Position numbers and translations under genes: made by a program. Positions 34,843 through 43,900 of a stretch of 64,000 bases of DNA are shown here, piece after piece; the first letter of the stretch is position 1, and each line of letters opens with the position of its first letter. Origin of the DNA: JAEXZL01 sp049943125 (GTDB taxonomy: Bacteria; Bacillota; Clostridia; Clostridiales; Clostridiaceae); assembly GCF_049943125.1 (NCBI RefSeq), contig NZ_CP188040.1, forward strand, positions 2,480,001 through 2,544,000. The letters run 5' to 3'. The notes under the pieces were generated by a model. That model did no database searches. It was given only the letters and a program-made list of their open reading frames with translations, and had not been told where the DNA came from.

Positions 34843-35886
34843 ATGGAAGGTAAAAACTATACTATGCATTTAGATGTCTCTGACTTTCTTCCTGCTGATG
34901 AAAGTGAAAAGCAAAGCTTAGTGACCATGAGAAAAAGCTCCAGCTTTTTTAAGGATGGAGTTAATAGATTGAAAAAAAATCCTGTGGCTATGGTTTCTTT
35001 ATTTGTAATTATTCTTGTTATGATATTTGCATTTATACTGCCAGAGTTTTGGCCTTACAATTATAAAGAACAGATTAGAGGTAGTGAAAATTTAGCCCCA
35101 ATGGAATATTCTCTTGAGGAGCTGAACCGAATTGAAGCTGGTGAAGAAGTATTCCCTCATATGTTGGGAACTGATTCCCTAGGACGTGATTATGCAGTTA
35201 GAACTATGATGGGAGCAAGAATTTCTCTGCTTGTAGGAATGATAGCTAGTGTGCTTATTTTGATTATTGGTTCTATCTATGGTGCCTGCGCTGCTTATTT
35301 TGGTGGCAGAGTAGATATGATAATGATGAGAATTGTTGATATCATTTATACCGTTCCTGATATTATGCTCATAATACTTATGTCTGTTACCTTAAAGGAG
35401 CCTATAAAGGGGCTGGCCAATAAATATACCTTCCTTTCATGGATAAATATAATCGGTGTACCTCTGATTTGTATATTTATTGTTTTTTCTCTTCTTTACT
35501 GGGTTGGTATGGCGAGAGTTGTTAGGAGTCAGGTACTAACAATAAAGGAGCAGGAATATGTAACAGCAGCAAGGGCTATGGGAGCTGGTCATGTAAGGAT
35601 AATAAAGAATCATCTCCTTACAAATTGTATAGGTACACTTATAGTAATGACTACTCTACAGATACCTTCATCAATTTTTACTGAAAGCTTTTTAAGCTTT
35701 ATTGGACTTGGAGTTTCAGCACCAATGCCTAGCCTTGGTTCCATGGCAAAGGAAGCATTATCAGGAATGAGATCATATCCTGTAAGACTTTTAGTGCCTG
35801 CAATATTAATTTCCTTGATAATACTTGCGTTTAATCTTTTGGGTGATGGACTTAGAGATGCCTTTGATCCAAAACTAAAGAAGTAG
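34843..35886 (+). CDS. oppC: Oligopeptide ABC transporter permease OppC, copy 1
   Basis: A 347-residue permease, partner of OppB. A cytoplasmic N-terminal extension (about 1-45, DFLPADESEKQSLVTMRKSS) precedes the first membrane segment. The N-terminal OppC-type loop with LGTDSLGRDYAVRTMMGAR is conserved, as is the EAA loop EYVTAARAMGAGHVRIIKNH. AAGGAGGAGG lies before the ATG. It forms the heterodimeric channel with OppB and takes peptides from OppA. A paralogue with two extra residues is at 40791. Confidence 0.96.
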   Translation: MEGKNYTMHLDVSDFLPADESEKQSLVTMRKSSSFFKDGVNRLKKNPVAMVSLFVIILVMIFAFILPEFWPYNYKEQIRGSENLAPMEYSLEELNRIEAGEEVFPHMLGTDSLGRDYAVRTMMGARISLLVGMIASVLILIIGSIYGACAAYFGGRVDMIMMRIVDIIYTVPDIMLIILMSVTLKEPIKGLANKYTFLSWINIIGVPLICIFIVFSLLYWVGMARVVRSQVLTIKEQEYVTAARAMGAGHVRIIKNHLLTNCIGTLIVMTTLQIPSSIFTESFLSFIGLGVSAPMPSLGSMAKEALSGMRSYPVRLLVPAILISLIILAFNLLGDGLRDAFDPKLKK

Positions 35887-35897
35887 GAGGGAAGAAA

Positions 35898-36908
35898 ATG
35901 GCTGATAAAAATATATTATTAGATATCGAGAATCTTAAGCTTTCATTTTTTACCCCTGCGGGAGAGGTTAAAGCCTTAAATGATGTTTCATTGAGTCTCA
36001 AGGAGGGAGAAGTCCTAGGTATTGTTGGTGAATCTGGCAGTGGTAAATCCGTTACAGCATTTTCACTTATGGGGCTTACTGCTCATCCTGGAAAGGTAGT
36101 TGGAGGTAAAACAACCTTTAATGGACATGTAGTAACAGATATGTCTGAAAAAGAATTAAGGACAATCAGAGGAAAAGAGGTTAGTATAATATTTCAGGAC
36201 CCTATGACCTCCTTGAATCCTGTTTATACTATTGGAAATCAAATCACTGAGGTAATAAGACTTCACACTGGTGCTAGCCAAAAAGAGGCTTTGAAGAAAG
36301 CTGAGGAGCTTATAAGCTTAGTTGGAATAAATGATCCTAAAAAAAGACTCAGCCAGTATCCTCATGAGCTATCTGGGGGGATGAGGCAGAGAATAATGAT
36401 AGCTATTGCTCTGGCTTGTGAGCCTAAGCTTTTAATAGCCGATGAGCCTACTACAGCATTAGATGTGACGATTCAGGCACAAATTTTAGAGCTTATGATG
36501 GAACTGAAGGATAAGCTTGGAATGTCAATAATAATGATAACCCATGACTTAGGAGTTGTTGCCAACATGTGTGACAGAATAGCTGTTATGTATGCTGGTA
36601 AGGTAGTAGAGTATGGCACCGCTGAGGATATATTCTATAATCCAAAGCATAAATACACTGAAGGGCTTATAAACAGTATACCTAAGCTTATGTCTGAAGA
36701 GCATGAAAAGCTTGTTCCTATAGACGGTGTTCCTGTAGATATGCTAAATCCACCAGCAGGGTGTCCTTTTGCTCCTAGATGTAAGGAATGCATGAAGATT
36801 TGTCTTAAGAAAATGCCGCCATATACAGATATAAACGAAACTCATTATAGTGCCTGCTGGCTATTGCAGAAGGAGTCCTTTATGGGAGAAAAGGGGGAGA
36901 GAAAGTGA
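35898..36908 (+). CDS. oppD: Oligopeptide ABC transporter ATPase OppD, copy 1
   Basis: A 336-residue ATPase. Walker A GESGSGKS (about residue 42), signature LSGGMRQR (about 158), Walker B LLIADEPTTALD (about 178) and the switch His in MITHDLG are all intact. The C-terminal oligopeptide domain contains the cysteine cluster CPFAPRCKECMKICLK typical of OppD, which often binds an Fe-S cluster. It overlaps oppF by one base through TGATG, so the two ATPases are translationally coupled. Confidence 0.96.
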   Translation: MADKNILLDIENLKLSFFTPAGEVKALNDVSLSLKEGEVLGIVGESGSGKSVTAFSLMGLTAHPGKVVGGKTTFNGHVVTDMSEKELRTIRGKEVSIIFQDPMTSLNPVYTIGNQITEVIRLHTGASQKEALKKAEELISLVGINDPKKRLSQYPHELSGGMRQRIMIAIALACEPKLLIADEPTTALDVTIQAQILELMMELKDKLGMSIIMITHDLGVVANMCDRIAVMYAGKVVEYGTAEDIFYNPKHKYTEGLINSIPKLMSEEHEKLVPIDGVPVDMLNPPAGCPFAPRCKECMKICLKKMPPYTDINETHYSACWLLQKESFMGEKGERK

Positions 36909-37876
36909 TGGAAAAGCTTCTAGAAGTTAGAAATCTAAAACAGTATTTCCCTGTAGCAGCAGGAATGTTTAAAAAGAATTATGTAAAGGCTGTGGATGAT
37001 ATATCCTTTTATATAAACAAAGGGGAAACCTTAGGTCTAGTAGGAGAATCTGGTTGCGGTAAAAGTACAACAGGAAGAACTATATTAAGGCTATATGAAC
37101 CTACTTCAGGAAAAATCATATATAAGGGAGAGGATATAACTAATGTTAATATGCTTCCTTATAGAAAGAAGATGCAGATAGTTTTTCAGGACCCTTATGC
37201 ATCTCTAAATCCTAGAATGACCATTGCTGATATTGTTGCAGAGCCTATTGATATACATAATCTGGCTTCTAATAGAAAGGAAAGACAGGAAAAGATAATA
37301 GAGATGCTCAGAAGAGTTGGTTTAAATAGTGAGCATGCTAATAGATATCCACATGAATTTTCAGGGGGACAGAGACAGCGTATAGGAATTGCAAGAGCCC
37401 TTGCAGTAAATCCAGAATTCTTAGTTTGTGATGAGCCTGTTTCAGCACTGGATGTTTCTATACAAGCTCAGATAGTCAATATGTTTGAGGAGCTTCAGAG
37501 TGACTTAGGTTTAACTTATCTCTTCATAGCTCATGACTTATCTGTTGTGAAGCACATATCCAATAGGATAGGAGTTATGTATTTAGGGAAGATTGTTGAG
37601 CTTGCTGACAGCAATGAAATAACCTTTCATGGACTACATCCATATACCAAGTCCTTGATATCTGCAATACCTGTGCCTGATCCTAAGGAAAGCAAGAATA
37701 AGAAGCGAATTGTGCTCCAGGGGGATGTGCCAAGTCCAATTAATCCACCCAGTGGCTGTCATTTCCGTACTAGGTGTCCTTATGCAACTGAATTATGTGC
37801 ACAGGCAGAGCCAGATCTGAAAGAGGTTGGCTCAGGTCATTTCGTAGCTTGTCACCATTTAGATAAAGTTAAGTAG
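36908..37876 (+). CDS. oppF: Oligopeptide ABC transporter ATPase OppF, copy 1
   Basis: A 322-residue ATPase pairing with OppD. Walker A GESGCGKST, signature FSGGQRQR, Walker B FLVCDEPVSALD and the IAHDLSVV switch are intact; the C-terminal segment has PPSGCHFRTRCPYATELC. ATG 36908 overlaps the oppD stop; a GTG one codon earlier is an alternative. The copy in operon 2 has the same length. The gap to oppA is 85 bases and holds the oppA ribosome binding site but no clear terminator. Confidence 0.95.
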   Translation: MEKLLEVRNLKQYFPVAAGMFKKNYVKAVDDISFYINKGETLGLVGESGCGKSTTGRTILRLYEPTSGKIIYKGEDITNVNMLPYRKKMQIVFQDPYASLNPRMTIADIVAEPIDIHNLASNRKERQEKIIEMLRRVGLNSEHANRYPHEFSGGQRQRIGIARALAVNPEFLVCDEPVSALDVSIQAQIVNMFEELQSDLGLTYLFIAHDLSVVKHISNRIGVMYLGKIVELADSNEITFHGLHPYTKSLISAIPVPDPKESKNKKRIVLQGDVPSPINPPSGCHFRTRCPYATELCAQAEPDLKEVGSGHFVACHHLDKVK

Positions 37877-37961
37877 TTATATAAAGATACACCCATTAAA
37901 TTAATTTGCATGTTATAGCATTTAGCTAAACAAATATATACATAATAAGGAGGATTTTTTT

Positions 37962-39569
37962 ATGAGAAAAATGAAAGCTTTAGCAATGGCTTTATGCTTG
38001 GTTATGGTAACAGGTATATTAAGCGGTTGTGCCGGCAATTCAGAAGGAAAAACAAATAGCAACGCTGATGCGTCTGTTTTATCCGTAAGTGTAGGTCCAG
38101 AACCAGATACCATCGATCCTGCTCTTAACTCAGCTGTTGATGGTGCTACCTTAATCATCCATGGCTTTGAAGGACTTATGACTCTTGATAAGGATGGAGT
38201 ACCTACTGAGGCCCAAGCTGAGTCTTATAAGGTTAGTGAAGATGGATTAACCTATACCTTTACTCTTAGAGAGGGCTTAAAGTGGAGTGATGGTAGCGCT
38301 ATTACTGCAGAGGATTTTGTTTACTCCTGGAATAGAGCTATATCCCCTGATACTGCTGCTGATTATGCTTACATGTTTGAAGTAATTGAAGGCTATGCTG
38401 ATGGTAAATTAAATGTAACAGCTGTGGATGAAAAGACAGTAGAGGTTAAGCTAATCTCAGTAACTCCATATTTCCTTGAGCTATGCGCTTTCCCAGCATA
38501 TTTCCCAGTACAAAAGGCTACAGTAGAAGAAGCTGGAGAAGCTTGGGCAACAGATCCTGCTACTTACATAGGAAATGGTCCATATGTTCTTAAGGAATGG
38601 GTACATGATTCCTACATGCTATATGAAAAGAATGAAAACTATTGGAACGTAGAAGCCTTAGGACCAGAAAAGATTAAGTTTGTTCTTATGGAAGATGATA
38701 ACGCTGAGCTTTCAGCTTATGAGACTGGAGAATTACTATTTGTTGATACCATGCCTAATGATGAATTAGCTAGACTGTCTGAGCAAAGTGACTTCTATAA
38801 GGAAGGTCAGCTTGGAACATATTATGTAAGCTATAATACTGAAAATGAATATCTATCAAACCCTAAAGTAAGACAAGCTCTTACTCTAGCTGTAGATAGA
38901 ACTTTTATCTGTGAAGAAATAGGTCAAGCAGGTCAGGTTCCTGCTGGTGCATTCGTTGCAACAGGACTTTCTGATTCAGATCCTGAAAAAGAATTTAGAG
39001 AAGTTGGTGGAGACTATTATGATCCTACAGATTACGAAGGTAATCTAGAAAAGGCTAAGAAGCTTCTTGAAGAAGCAGGCTATCCAAATGGCGAAGGACT
39101 TCCTACTTTCGAATATTTATACAATGAAGATACTGGACACCAATTAATAGGACAAGCTCTTCAAGATATGTGGGCTAAGATAGGTGTTAAGGTAGAATTA
39201 GTATCACAAGAATGGGGAACCTTCTTAAATACTCGTAAAAATGGAGATTATGACATAGCACGTAATGGATGGCTTGGAGATTATAATGATCCTATATCCT
39301 TCCTTGATATGTGGATTACTGATGGAGGAAACAACGATGCTCAGTGGTCAAATAAGGAATACGATGAGCTTATCTCAAAGATTAAATCCTCCTCTGATGC
39401 AGAAGAACGTATGAAGCTTATGCATGAAGCTGAGGATATAATCTTCGATGAATGGATGCTTTGTCCAATATACTACTACGTAGATGTTTATATGCTTAGT
39501 GAAAATGTAGAAGGCTTCTACTCTTCACCTCTAGGCTATAAATACTTCATGTATTCATCAGTAAAATAA
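37962..39569 (+). CDS. oppA: Oligopeptide-binding lipoprotein OppA, copy 1
   Basis: A 535-residue peptide-binding lipoprotein. The signal peptide has a basic start (MRKMK), hydrophobic core and lipobox ILSGC with the lipid-attached Cys at about residue 23; a Ser/Asn/Gly-rich linker follows. SBP family 5 features include VGPEPDTIDPALNS and LTYTFTLREGLKWSDG. It captures oligopeptides outside the cell for OppBC. Located last in operon 1, followed by a strong terminator. The operon 2 protein differs mainly at the N-terminus and in scattered residues, so the two may prefer different peptides. Confidence 0.95.
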   Translation: MRKMKALAMALCLVMVTGILSGCAGNSEGKTNSNADASVLSVSVGPEPDTIDPALNSAVDGATLIIHGFEGLMTLDKDGVPTEAQAESYKVSEDGLTYTFTLREGLKWSDGSAITAEDFVYSWNRAISPDTAADYAYMFEVIEGYADGKLNVTAVDEKTVEVKLISVTPYFLELCAFPAYFPVQKATVEEAGEAWATDPATYIGNGPYVLKEWVHDSYMLYEKNENYWNVEALGPEKIKFVLMEDDNAELSAYETGELLFVDTMPNDELARLSEQSDFYKEGQLGTYYVSYNTENEYLSNPKVRQALTLAVDRTFICEEIGQAGQVPAGAFVATGLSDSDPEKEFREVGGDYYDPTDYEGNLEKAKKLLEEAGYPNGEGLPTFEYLYNEDTGHQLIGQALQDMWAKIGVKVELVSQEWGTFLNTRKNGDYDIARNGWLGDYNDPISFLDMWITDGGNNDAQWSNKEYDELISKIKSSSDAEERMKLMHEAEDIIFDEWMLCPIYYYVDVYMLSENVEGFYSSPLGYKYFMYSSVK

Positions 39570-39582
39570 ATAATAATATTAA

Positions 39583-39616
39583 AAAGAACTGGAATTTATT
39601 CCAGTTCTTTTTTTTG
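39583..39616 (+). terminator. Terminator of opp operon 1
   Basis: A 12-bp perfect stem (39583-39594 with 39599-39610) and 4-base loop followed by a run of T. The remaining 240 bases to the next oppB are AT-rich and hold only promoter-like sequence. Confidence 0.92.
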
Positions 39617-39860
39617 TAAGAAAGCTTTCTGAGTTTGTTGCTTACAATAAATGGAAAAGTCGCAAAAATCAGACTTATTTTTGTTAATTAGTTAAATTTT
39701 TATCTTAATAATAGTATATTATTTGTGTTATTCATAATTTTTTAACAAAATATCAATATTATATTTATAATTATATTTTTCTTGCTATAATAATATACAT
39801 ATATCAATAGATATTTTTGGTATATTATATAAAAAATGTTAATCGGGGGAGCGTGACAGT

Positions 39861-40778
39861 ATGATTCGCTACATACTAAAAAGAATAGGTTACGGTTTAT
39901 TGACACTATTTATTGTGACAACCATTACCTTTTTTTTAATGTACTTAATTCCTGGGGGACCCTTTCAGAGTGAAAAGGCTAAGTCTGAAGCTACAATGAA
40001 AGCTTTGGAGGAGAAATACGGGTTGGACAAGCCTATACCAATTCAATATGTTAATTATTTGAAGAATGTAATAAAAGGTGATTTAGGTTTATCAACTAAG
40101 AATAGGGGAAGAACTGTAAATGATATAATCGCAGAAGGCTTTCCTATCTCTGCTAAGCTAGGAAGTATGGCTGTAGTAGTAGCTATCTGTGTGGGTATTC
40201 CATTAGGATGTACCGCTGCACTAAATAGGGGCAAGTGGATAGATAATGGAATAATTGTTTTTGCAACCACAGGTATAGCTATACCGAGCTTTATCGGGGC
40301 AACCTTGCTCTTGTACTTTATAGGTGTTAAGTTAGGGCTTTTACCCACCTATGGCTTGGGGTCAGCTCAGCATTATATATTACCAGTAATATCTCTATCC
40401 CTTTATCCTTCGGCATATATATCGAGACTTATGAGATCTAGTATATTGGATGTCTTAGGACAGGATTATATGACAACAGCAAGAGCAAAGGGATTGCCTC
40501 AATATAAAAGATTATTTAAGCATGCCTTGAGAAATGCAGTGTTGCCAGTAGTTACTTATTTAGGACCGATGATAGCGAGTATACTCTGTGGTAGCTTTAT
40601 TGTAGAAATGATATTCACAATTCCTGGTCTTGGCAGGAGTTTTATCAGCTCTATTACTGACAGAGATTATCCCTTAGTAATGGGAACAACGATATTTTAT
40701 GCTACATTAATTATTTTTATGAATGTATTAGTAGATATAGCTTATAAAATAATTGATCCAAGAATAAAGTTAAACTAA
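39861..40778 (+). CDS. oppB: Oligopeptide ABC transporter permease OppB, copy 2
   Basis: A 305-residue permease, close paralogue of the protein at 33910-34827. The EAA loop DYMTTARAKGLPQYKRLFKH is conserved with two changes. Differences cluster in membrane segments (for example CVGIPLGCTAAL versus SIGIPLGCIAAL) and look conservative. GGGGGAG lies upstream of the ATG. First gene of opp operon 2, with its own AT-rich promoter region, so the two operons are probably regulated separately. Confidence 0.95.
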   Translation: MIRYILKRIGYGLLTLFIVTTITFFLMYLIPGGPFQSEKAKSEATMKALEEKYGLDKPIPIQYVNYLKNVIKGDLGLSTKNRGRTVNDIIAEGFPISAKLGSMAVVVAICVGIPLGCTAALNRGKWIDNGIIVFATTGIAIPSFIGATLLLYFIGVKLGLLPTYGLGSAQHYILPVISLSLYPSAYISRLMRSSILDVLGQDYMTTARAKGLPQYKRLFKHALRNAVLPVVTYLGPMIASILCGSFIVEMIFTIPGLGRSFISSITDRDYPLVMGTTIFYATLIIFMNVLVDIAYKIIDPRIKLN

Positions 40779-40790
40779 GGGGGCTTTAAA

Positions 40791-41840
40791 ATGGAAGGTG
40801 TTAAAAATAATATTACCATGCAGCTGGATGTGAAGGATTTCCTTCCTGCTGATGAAAGTGAAAAGCAGGGCCTTGTGGTCATGAGAAAAAGCACAAGCTT
40901 CTTTAAGGATGGCTTAATAAGATTATCAAAAAATCCAATAGCTATGGTTTCAGCATTTATAATAGTTGCAGTTATGATATTTGCTTTTATATTGCCTAAT
41001 TTCTGGCCATATAGCTATAAGGAGCAGATAAGGGAAAGCGAAAACTTAGCTCCAATGGAGTATTCAGAACTAGAGCAGCAGCGTATAGACGCTGGGGAAA
41101 AGGTATTCCCTCATATATTAGGTACCGATGCACTTGGTCGTGATTATCTAGTTCGTACTATGATGGGAGCTCGTATATCCTTGCTTGTAGGCTTAATAGC
41201 TAGTGTTCTTATACTTCTCATTGGTTCTATCTACGGAGCCAGTGCCGCTTATTTTGGTGGGAGGACAGATATGATAATGATGAGAATTGTTGATATCATC
41301 TATACTGTTCCTGACATTATGCTCATAATACTTTTGGCTGTTACCCTTAAGGAGCCTATTAAGGCCTTGGCTCAAAGGTTTGCTTTCCTTAGTTGGATAG
41401 AGGTAGTGGGAGTTCCGCTGATTTGTATATTTATAGTTTTTTCTCTGCTTTATTGGGTGGGCATGGCAAGAGTTGTTAGAAGTCAGGTGCTAATTATAAA
41501 AGAGCAGGAATATGTTACTGCTGCAAGAGCTATGGGAGCTAGTCATAGGAGGATTATAGGAAAGCATTTACTTACTAACTGTGTAGGTACTCTTATAGTA
41601 ATCACAACTCTTCAGATACCTTCATCAATATTTACTGAAAGCTTCTTAAGCTTTATAGGTCTTGGTGTGTCAGCACCGATGCCCAGTCTCGGTTCCATGG
41701 CCAAGGAGGCCTTGGGAGGAGTTCGTTCCTATCCTATGAGACTTTTGGTGCCTGCTGTATTAATTTCACTAATAATATTGACCTTTAATCTTCTGGGAGA
41801 TGGTCTTCGAGATGCCTTTGACCCTAAGCTTAAGAAATAG
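40791..41840 (+). CDS. oppC: Oligopeptide ABC transporter permease OppC, copy 2
   Basis: A 349-residue permease, paralogue of the one at 34843. The cytoplasmic N-terminal extension is two residues longer, and LGTDALGRDYLVRTMMGAR and EYVTAARAMGASHRRIIGKH are conserved. It should form a channel with OppB copy 2. AAGGGGGC precedes the ATG. The stop codon lies 12 bases before oppD copy 2, whose ribosome binding site overlaps the end of the gene. Confidence 0.95.
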   Translation: MEGVKNNITMQLDVKDFLPADESEKQGLVVMRKSTSFFKDGLIRLSKNPIAMVSAFIIVAVMIFAFILPNFWPYSYKEQIRESENLAPMEYSELEQQRIDAGEKVFPHILGTDALGRDYLVRTMMGARISLLVGLIASVLILLIGSIYGASAAYFGGRTDMIMMRIVDIIYTVPDIMLIILLAVTLKEPIKALAQRFAFLSWIEVVGVPLICIFIVFSLLYWVGMARVVRSQVLIIKEQEYVTAARAMGASHRRIIGKHLLTNCVGTLIVITTLQIPSSIFTESFLSFIGLGVSAPMPSLGSMAKEALGGVRSYPMRLLVPAVLISLIILTFNLLGDGLRDAFDPKLKK

Positions 41841-41852
41841 GAGGATGGAAAA

Positions 41853-42863
41853 ATGAATGATGCAAATGTGCTTTTAGATATTGAGAATCTTAAGCTTTCC
41901 TTTTTTACTCCAGCGGGAGAGGTTAAGGCCTTAAATGATGTTTCTGTAAAGCTTAGAGAAGGAGAGGTTTTAGGGATAGTTGGAGAATCAGGAAGCGGAA
42001 AATCAGTTACAGCTTTCTCTCTTTTAGGACTTACTCCTAATCCTGGGAAGATAATAGGCGGGAAGACCACTTTTAATGGACATGTAATTACTGAGATGTC
42101 TGAAAAGGAAATGAGAGCCATTAGAGGCAAAGAAGCAAGTATAATATTTCAGGATCCAATGACTTCTTTAAATCCTGTATATACCATTGGTAATCAAATT
42201 ACAGAGGTTATAAGGCTCCATACTAATGCCACTCAAAAGGAAGCTCTAAAGAGAGCTGAGGAGCTTATAAGCTTAGTTGGAATTAATGAACCTAGAAAAA
42301 GACTTCGTCAATATCCCCATGAGCTATCGGGAGGTATGAGGCAGAGGATAATGATAGCTATAGCTCTAGCTTGTGAACCCAAGCTATTAATAGCAGATGA
42401 ACCGACTACAGCACTGGATGTAACAATTCAGGCTCAGATATTAGAGCTGATGATGGAGCTTAAGGATAAGCTTGGAATGTCAATAATAATGATAACCCAT
42501 GATTTAGGGGTTGTTGCTAATATGTGTGACAGAATTGCTGTTATGTATGCTGGGAAAATAGTAGAGTATGGCACAGCTGAAGATATATTTTATAGTCCAA
42601 AGCATAAATATACAGAAGGACTTATAAACAGTATACCCAAGATAAATTCCGAAAACCATGAAAAGCTGGTTCCTATAGAAGGAGTTCCTGTAGATATGCT
42701 GAATCCTCCAGCAGGCTGTCCCTTTGCACCTCGCTGCAGGGATTGCATGAAGATCTGTCTTAGGGAAATGCCTCCCTACACAGATATAGATGGAATTCAT
42801 TATAGTGCTTGCTGGCTTATGCAGAAGGAGGCCTTTATGGCAGAAAAGGAAGGGGTTTTATAA
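41853..42863 (+). CDS. oppD: Oligopeptide ABC transporter ATPase OppD, copy 2
   Basis: A 336-residue ATPase with intact Walker A (GESGSGKS), signature (LSGGMRQR), Walker B (LLIADEPTTALD) and switch His. The cysteine cluster CPFAPRCRDCMKICLR at the C-terminus is kept. It overlaps oppF copy 2 by one base (TAATG). Compared with copy 1 (35898) it has the same length and mostly conservative changes, so both are likely to be active. Confidence 0.95.
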   Translation: MNDANVLLDIENLKLSFFTPAGEVKALNDVSVKLREGEVLGIVGESGSGKSVTAFSLLGLTPNPGKIIGGKTTFNGHVITEMSEKEMRAIRGKEASIIFQDPMTSLNPVYTIGNQITEVIRLHTNATQKEALKRAEELISLVGINEPRKRLRQYPHELSGGMRQRIMIAIALACEPKLLIADEPTTALDVTIQAQILELMMELKDKLGMSIIMITHDLGVVANMCDRIAVMYAGKIVEYGTAEDIFYSPKHKYTEGLINSIPKINSENHEKLVPIEGVPVDMLNPPAGCPFAPRCRDCMKICLREMPPYTDIDGIHYSACWLMQKEAFMAEKEGVL

Positions 42864-43831
42864 TGGAAAAGCTTTTAGAGGTTAAAAATCTAAAGCAGCA
42901 CTTTCCTGTAGCTGCAGGAATCTTTAAAAAGAATTATGTAAAGGCTGTAGATGATATATCCTTTTATATAAATAAAGGAGAAACCTTAGGTCTTGTAGGT
43001 GAATCAGGCTGTGGTAAGAGCTCCGCTGGAAGAACAATACTAAGACTTTATGAGCCTACAGCTGGAAGGATTATTTATAATGGGGAGGATATTACTGAAA
43101 AAAAGATGCTTCCCTATAGAAAAAAGATGCAGATAGTTTTTCAGGATCCTTATGCATCTCTTAATCCTCGTATGACTGTTGCAGATATAGTGGCAGAGCC
43201 AATCGATATTCATAAGCTTGCTGAAAATAAAAAGGATAGACAGGATAGAATAATCGAGATGCTCAGCAGAGTTGGTTTAAATAGCGAGCATGCTAATAGA
43301 TACCCCCATGAGTTTTCTGGTGGTCAGAGGCAGCGTATTGGAATTGCAAGAGCCCTTGCGGTTAATCCTGAATTTATTGTTTGTGATGAGCCGGTATCAG
43401 CTCTGGATGTATCTATCCAGGCTCAGATTGTTAATATGTTTGAAGAACTGCAGAGTGACCTTGGACTAACCTATCTTTTCATAGCCCATGATTTATCTGT
43501 TGTTAAGCACATATCCAATAGAATAGGGGTTATGTATCTGGGTAAGCTCGTGGAGCTTAGCAGTAGCAGAGAGGTTGCTATGAACCCTCTCCATCCCTAT
43601 ACAAAGTCCCTATTATCAGCAATACCAATACCTGATCCTATTGAAAGCAAAAAGAGACAGAGGATAGTTCTGCAGGGGGATGTACCAAGTCCTATAAATC
43701 CTCCTAGTGGCTGTCGTTTCCGTACTCGATGTCAATATGCAACCTCACTGTGTGCAGAGGAAGAGCCAGAATTTAGAGAATTTAGTACCGGCCACTTTGC
43801 AGCCTGTCACAGGATAGAGGAAATTGGTTAA
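42863..43831 (+). CDS. oppF: Oligopeptide ABC transporter ATPase OppF, copy 2
   Basis: A 322-residue ATPase; start at ATG 42863, which overlaps the oppD stop and gives the same N-terminus (MEKLLEVKNLKQHFPV) as copy 1. An open frame 18 codons longer exists but has no support. Walker A is GESGCGKSS, with signature FSGGQRQR and Walker B FIVCDEPVSALD. The C-terminal cysteine motif PPSGCRFRTRCQYATSLC is present. Confidence 0.95.
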   Translation: MEKLLEVKNLKQHFPVAAGIFKKNYVKAVDDISFYINKGETLGLVGESGCGKSSAGRTILRLYEPTAGRIIYNGEDITEKKMLPYRKKMQIVFQDPYASLNPRMTVADIVAEPIDIHKLAENKKDRQDRIIEMLSRVGLNSEHANRYPHEFSGGQRQRIGIARALAVNPEFIVCDEPVSALDVSIQAQIVNMFEELQSDLGLTYLFIAHDLSVVKHISNRIGVMYLGKLVELSSSREVAMNPLHPYTKSLLSAIPIPDPIESKKRQRIVLQGDVPSPINPPSGCRFRTRCQYATSLCAEEEPEFREFSTGHFAACHRIEEIG

Positions 43832-43900
43832 AAGTTAGGAAAGTAAAATTTAGGTGTATGTTATTTTAATTAACATAAATATCTTTAGGGAGGAATTGAA